A stretch of DNA of 31,724 bases, taken from a virus. A program made the translations under genes and the position numbers. Location of the stretch: positions 1 to 31,724 of IMG/VR virus record IMGVR_UViG_3300032278_000069; one strand, given 5' to 3'. Below, one piece after another: positions 29,949 to 31,724 of this stretch. A model generated the notes under the pieces. That model did no database searches and had not been told where the DNA came from. It was given only the letters and a program-made list of their open reading frames with translations. The stretch's first letter is position 1, and each line of letters begins with the position of its first letter.

Positions 29949-30814
29949 CGGCGTTCTGCCTGGGATCTCAGTCTATCGAACTCAGACGAGTTTCGCTGGT
30001 TTTTAAAATCCTGTCCCAGTGTCAAAGCTATCTGCGGGTCTACCATATCCTCTAGGGTGAACCCTCTTTCCGCAACAAACATCATGAAATCCTGGGCAGC
30101 CTCGTCAGGCAAGCCCAATGCATTCTGTACTTTGTCCAGGTTGTTAGCTATCTGCTGCTGAGATGCTTGCTGCATCTGGCTTTCAGCACCCATTACAGCT
30201 TCCTGTCCTGCGTCAGCTACAGCTTGCGAATTAGCCACGACCTGTTGAAGCATCTGCTGGGTCTGAGCTTGCATTTCCTGTAGCTGCTGCATGTTCTGAG
30301 CAATTGCTCCGTAACCAGGCGGGAGAGAAACTGCGTTCTCTTCTTCCCATTTCCTCAGGCCAGCAGCATCTGATTCGGCTGGCATTTCAGGGTTACCGTC
30401 TGACCCAACCTTACCTTCTTGTTCCTGTGCGTAATTAACCATTGCTTCTGCTATCTGGTATGGGTCAGCTCCATACCTACCCATAAGAGCTTCAGCCACA
30501 TCATTGATGGGCTTATTTTGCATCTGTTTGTAGTTAAGATCCCTATACCTGTTAAAAGTGGATGAGATCTGCTCTGGAGATAATTGTCTTACATCGTTAT
30601 CGCCAAACTTTACCTCGTAGGAAATTGGGGAAGCAGCCATTTTATCTGCTTCAGTTACTGGGGCGCCTTCAGAAGAAGCTTGTTCTTGGGCTGTTGGTCG
30701 GTCTTTATCCTCTGTTTCACCAAGAGGGTCGGGGGTTGCTGACGGGGTATCGTCTACTTGTTCTAATCCCATGGCACGACGTGCCATTGCATCTACTTGA
30801 TTGTCTTCAGCCAT
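29816..30814 (-). CDS. Capsid scaffolding protein
   Basis: A 332-aa acidic, helical and disordered protein rich in Gln, Met, Ala and Asp. The first 75 residues are Pro/Glu/Asp/Thr-rich and disordered; about 165-225 is a Gln/Met-rich coiled coil (MQQLQEMQAQTQQMLQQV); the end is a Thr/Ala/Pro linker and a short charged helix (DDTMQRLAAAKNAERNRPL) of the type that binds the capsid protein. These traits and the place just before the capsid gene match podovirus scaffold proteins, which shape the procapsid and leave before packaging. GGAGA is about 7 bases before ATG 30814, and its start overlaps the end of the 91-aa gene by 8 bases. Confidence 0.8.
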   Translation of the reverse strand: MAEDNQVDAMARRAMGLEQVDDTPSATPDPLGETEDKDRPTAQEQASSEGAPVTEADKMAASPISYEVKFGDNDVRQLSPEQISSTFNRYRDLNYKQMQNKPINDVAEALMGRYGADPYQIAEAMVNYAQEQEGKVGSDGNPEMPAESDAAGLRKWEEENAVSLPPGYGAIAQNMQQLQEMQAQTQQMLQQVVANSQAVADAGQEAVMGAESQMQQASQQQIANNLDKVQNALGLPDEAAQDFMMFVAERGFTLEDMVDPQIALTLGQDFKNQRNSSEFDRLRSQAERRQAVTGSIGSGPATPATAAAPTDEVDDTMQRLAAAKNAERNRPL

Positions 30815-31082
30815 CTTCAGTCTCCTTTAGTTCGGCCTTAGCGGAACCCAGAGCTACTTCATTTTCTATGCGAAGACGTAGTCGCTCAGGCATTTTGAGC
30901 AATTGCTGGGCAGCCCAGATTGCTCCCCTTTGGAAATGTATTTCATCTATTTCCATTTTTCTGTTTTCACCAATTCGCTGGGCCGAAAGTAGGATCTCTT
31001 CACGCATAACCTGCGCTACGTAAGACCAACCCTTTGACCTCTCTAGGGCGTCTATAGCCGCTAGAGCTGCTTGTGGTTTCAA
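30807..31082 (-). CDS. Small helical protein upstream of scaffold, 91 aa
   Basis: A helical protein with a central FQRGAIWAAQQLLKMPERL motif (about 50-68), recalling short proteins found between portal and scaffold in marine podoviruses, whose role is unknown. The start codon is TTG (31082-31080), which overlaps the TGA of the small basic protein ahead of it (TTGA), so it is probably read by coupled re-initiation. An ATG start further in (MREEILL) would lose the first helix. It overlaps the scaffold start by 8 bases. It could belong to head assembly by position. No catalytic residues are seen. Confidence 0.6.
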   Translation of the reverse strand: MKPQAALAAIDALERSKGWSYVAQVMREEILLSAQRIGENRKMEIDEIHFQRGAIWAAQQLLKMPERLRLRIENEVALGSAKAELKETEDG

Positions 31083-31201
31083 CCTTTTTTCTTCTTACCA
31101 GATTTTAAAATGGGCTTCCCGCTCATTTTGGGCAGGTGTGCTGGTCTAGACTCCTTCTTCGAAGGAATCCCAACCCCCCTTGAATCATAATTACTTGTCA
31201 T
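31079..31201 (-). CDS. Small basic protein, 40 aa
   Basis: This frame is too short for automatic calling. ATG 31201-31199 lies within the last codons of the lipoprotein gene (GATGACAAGTAA) and runs for 40 codons to TGA at 31081-31079, filling the gap exactly and overlapping the next TTG start. The product is MTSNYDSRGVGIPSKK at the start and ends ILKSGKKKKG: polar, basic and likely disordered. Coupling at both ends is the main evidence for it. The function is unknown; a nucleic-acid or membrane-surface binding tail is conceivable. Confidence 0.45.
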   Translation of the reverse strand: MTSNYDSRGVGIPSKKESRPAHLPKMSGKPILKSGKKKKG

Positions 31202-31553
31202 CTTTTTTCTTCCTTCCCACGTATGGGCCAGGTATAAGCCACCCTACTAACATAGGTATTAGAAATATAAGCACTATTACCCAACCTGTCGTCTCTATTA
31301 ACGTACCAATAGTTGTCCAGAAATTAGCTTCCACTATCCTTCTCCCGACTGGGGTTTCGTCTATTACAATTTCAGAGATTATAACCCCAGAAGCAGCTCC
31401 TATAGCAGCCCCTGCTGGCCCGAATGCGGCGCCTCCTACGGCTGATAACCCAGCTGATGTGCCAGCTGTTATAGCTGGTTTAAGGGTAGAGCACCCCAGA
31501 AGCAGAAAAACCAAGAGGAGGATAGTCCCCCCCTTGGCTAAGTTGATGTGCAT
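31191..31553 (-). CDS. Lipoprotein with glycine-zipper and C-terminal membrane span
   Basis: A 120-aa protein. A short basic start (K7) and a hydrophobic run lead to the lipobox LLGC (residues 18-21), so it should be cleaved and lipidated at C21. A glycine-zipper region follows (GGAAFGPAGAAIGAASG, about 40-56), then a second strong span (GWVIVLIFLIPMLVGWLIPG, about 90-109) and a basic tail (RKKKDDK). Such proteins could bridge membranes at lysis or act in the envelope. It differs from spanins in having an extra span, so I give no family. It starts 2 bases after the stop of the 36-aa membrane protein and is probably coupled to it. No SD is evident. Confidence 0.6.
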   Translation of the reverse strand: MHINLAKGGTILLLVFLLLGCSTLKPAITAGTSAGLSAVGGAAFGPAGAAIGAASGVIISEIVIDETPVGRRIVEANFWTTIGTLIETTGWVIVLIFLIPMLVGWLIPGPYVGRKKKDDK

Positions 31554-31555
31554 TT

Positions 31556-31666
31556 CTATACTGTGACGTTGCCGGTGAAAAGATTGTAGACAACTAAGAT
31601 AGCTATGACAATGAGCGCACCCATTACCACTTTGTTACCTTTTATCTTATCTACTATTTTTTTCAT
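31556..31666 (-). CDS. Tiny single-span membrane protein, 36 aa
   Basis: This frame is too short for automatic calling. ATG 31666 has a perfect AGGAGG about 5 bases upstream (31677-31672). The product is a basic head (MKKIVDKIKGNKVV) and one span of about 17 residues (MGALIVIAILVVYNLF), then TGNVTV. The strong SD, N-in charge pattern and tight packing (2 bases before the lipoprotein gene) support a real gene. A size and topology like this is seen in small holin-like or pinholin-type proteins, but the role is unproven. Confidence 0.6.
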   Translation of the reverse strand: MKKIVDKIKGNKVVMGALIVIAILVVYNLFTGNVTV

Positions 31667-31675
31667 TATAGCCTC

Positions 31676-31724
31676 CTATTTGAAGTTTCCGCCAAATTTC
31701 ACCCATGCACCTATAGCCAGGGCT
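31676..31724 (-). CDS. C-terminal end of a late protein cut by the window edge
   Basis: Reading leftward from the window edge, one frame gives ALAIGAWVKFGGNFK then TAG at 31678-31676. The TAG lies within the SD of the 36-aa gene, the same close packing seen elsewhere in the operon. Fifteen residues are too few to name the protein; Ala/Gly and aromatic residues hint at a membrane or structural protein. Confidence 0.4.
   Translation of the reverse strand, partial: ALAIGAWVKFGGNFK

Noticed and set aside
1-31724. tRNA genes, CRISPR arrays and insertion sequences
   Set aside because: No cloverleaf, regularly spaced repeats or transposase frames were seen.

Overview
The window is a piece of a tailed double-stranded DNA bacteriophage genome with a podovirus-type virion. 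The evidence is a contiguous block coding for a scaffold, a major capsid protein, a head-tail adaptor, a P22 gp10-like tail hub, a tail fibre and a row of large ejection-type proteins, with no tape measure and no tail sheath or tube. Genes are tightly packed, with ATGA and TAATG overlaps and good Shine-Dalgarno (SD) sites. I see no rRNA, tRNA, integrase, transposase or CRISPR array. The host cannot be read from the sequence. The gene set (Sak4-like ATPase, OB-fold protein, Cas4-like nuclease, PrimPol-helicase, giant polyvalent protein) resembles marine or aquatic phages of proteobacteria, but that is inference. Terminase, portal, DNA polymerase and lysis enzymes are not in the window; portal and terminase would be expected just past the right end.

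Left end (1-3.5 kb): short DNA-metabolism and regulatory genes on alternating strands. These are the N-terminus of a resolvase-like nuclease, an HTH plus zinc-ribbon protein, a 109-aa SET-domain protein, a zinc-finger protein, a PrimPol-helicase and a Cro-like HTH protein. Two divergent control regions stand out. One (427-622) has interleaved back-to-back promoter candidates and a nested set of inverted and direct repeats. The other (3435-3513) lies between the HTH gene and the rightward recombination operon.

Recombination operon (3.5-6.7 kb, + strand): an unknown 118-aa protein, Sak4-like RecA-family ATPase, SSB-like protein, a strong intrinsic terminator, an unknown 120-aa protein whose AUG abuts the terminator U-tract, a Cas4-like PD-(D/E)XK nuclease with a Cys cluster, and a coiled-coil protein. 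This looks like a single-strand annealing or recombination module. It meets the late operon head-on, sharing a CTAG stop.

Late operon (6.7-31.7 kb, - strand, read right to left): tiny membrane proteins and a lipoprotein, a 91-aa protein, scaffold, a long hairpin, a small membrane protein, major capsid protein with its own terminator, adaptor, tail hub, fibre, a helical 163-aa protein, then four ejection-type proteins of 615, 499, 845 and 3,722 aa. The last, 11.2 kb long, is the standout. It is a polyvalent protein with Gly-rich membrane segments, an HExxH zincin site and an ADP-ribosyltransferase-like domain. It is a good candidate for a protein injected with the DNA that acts on the host at the start of infection.
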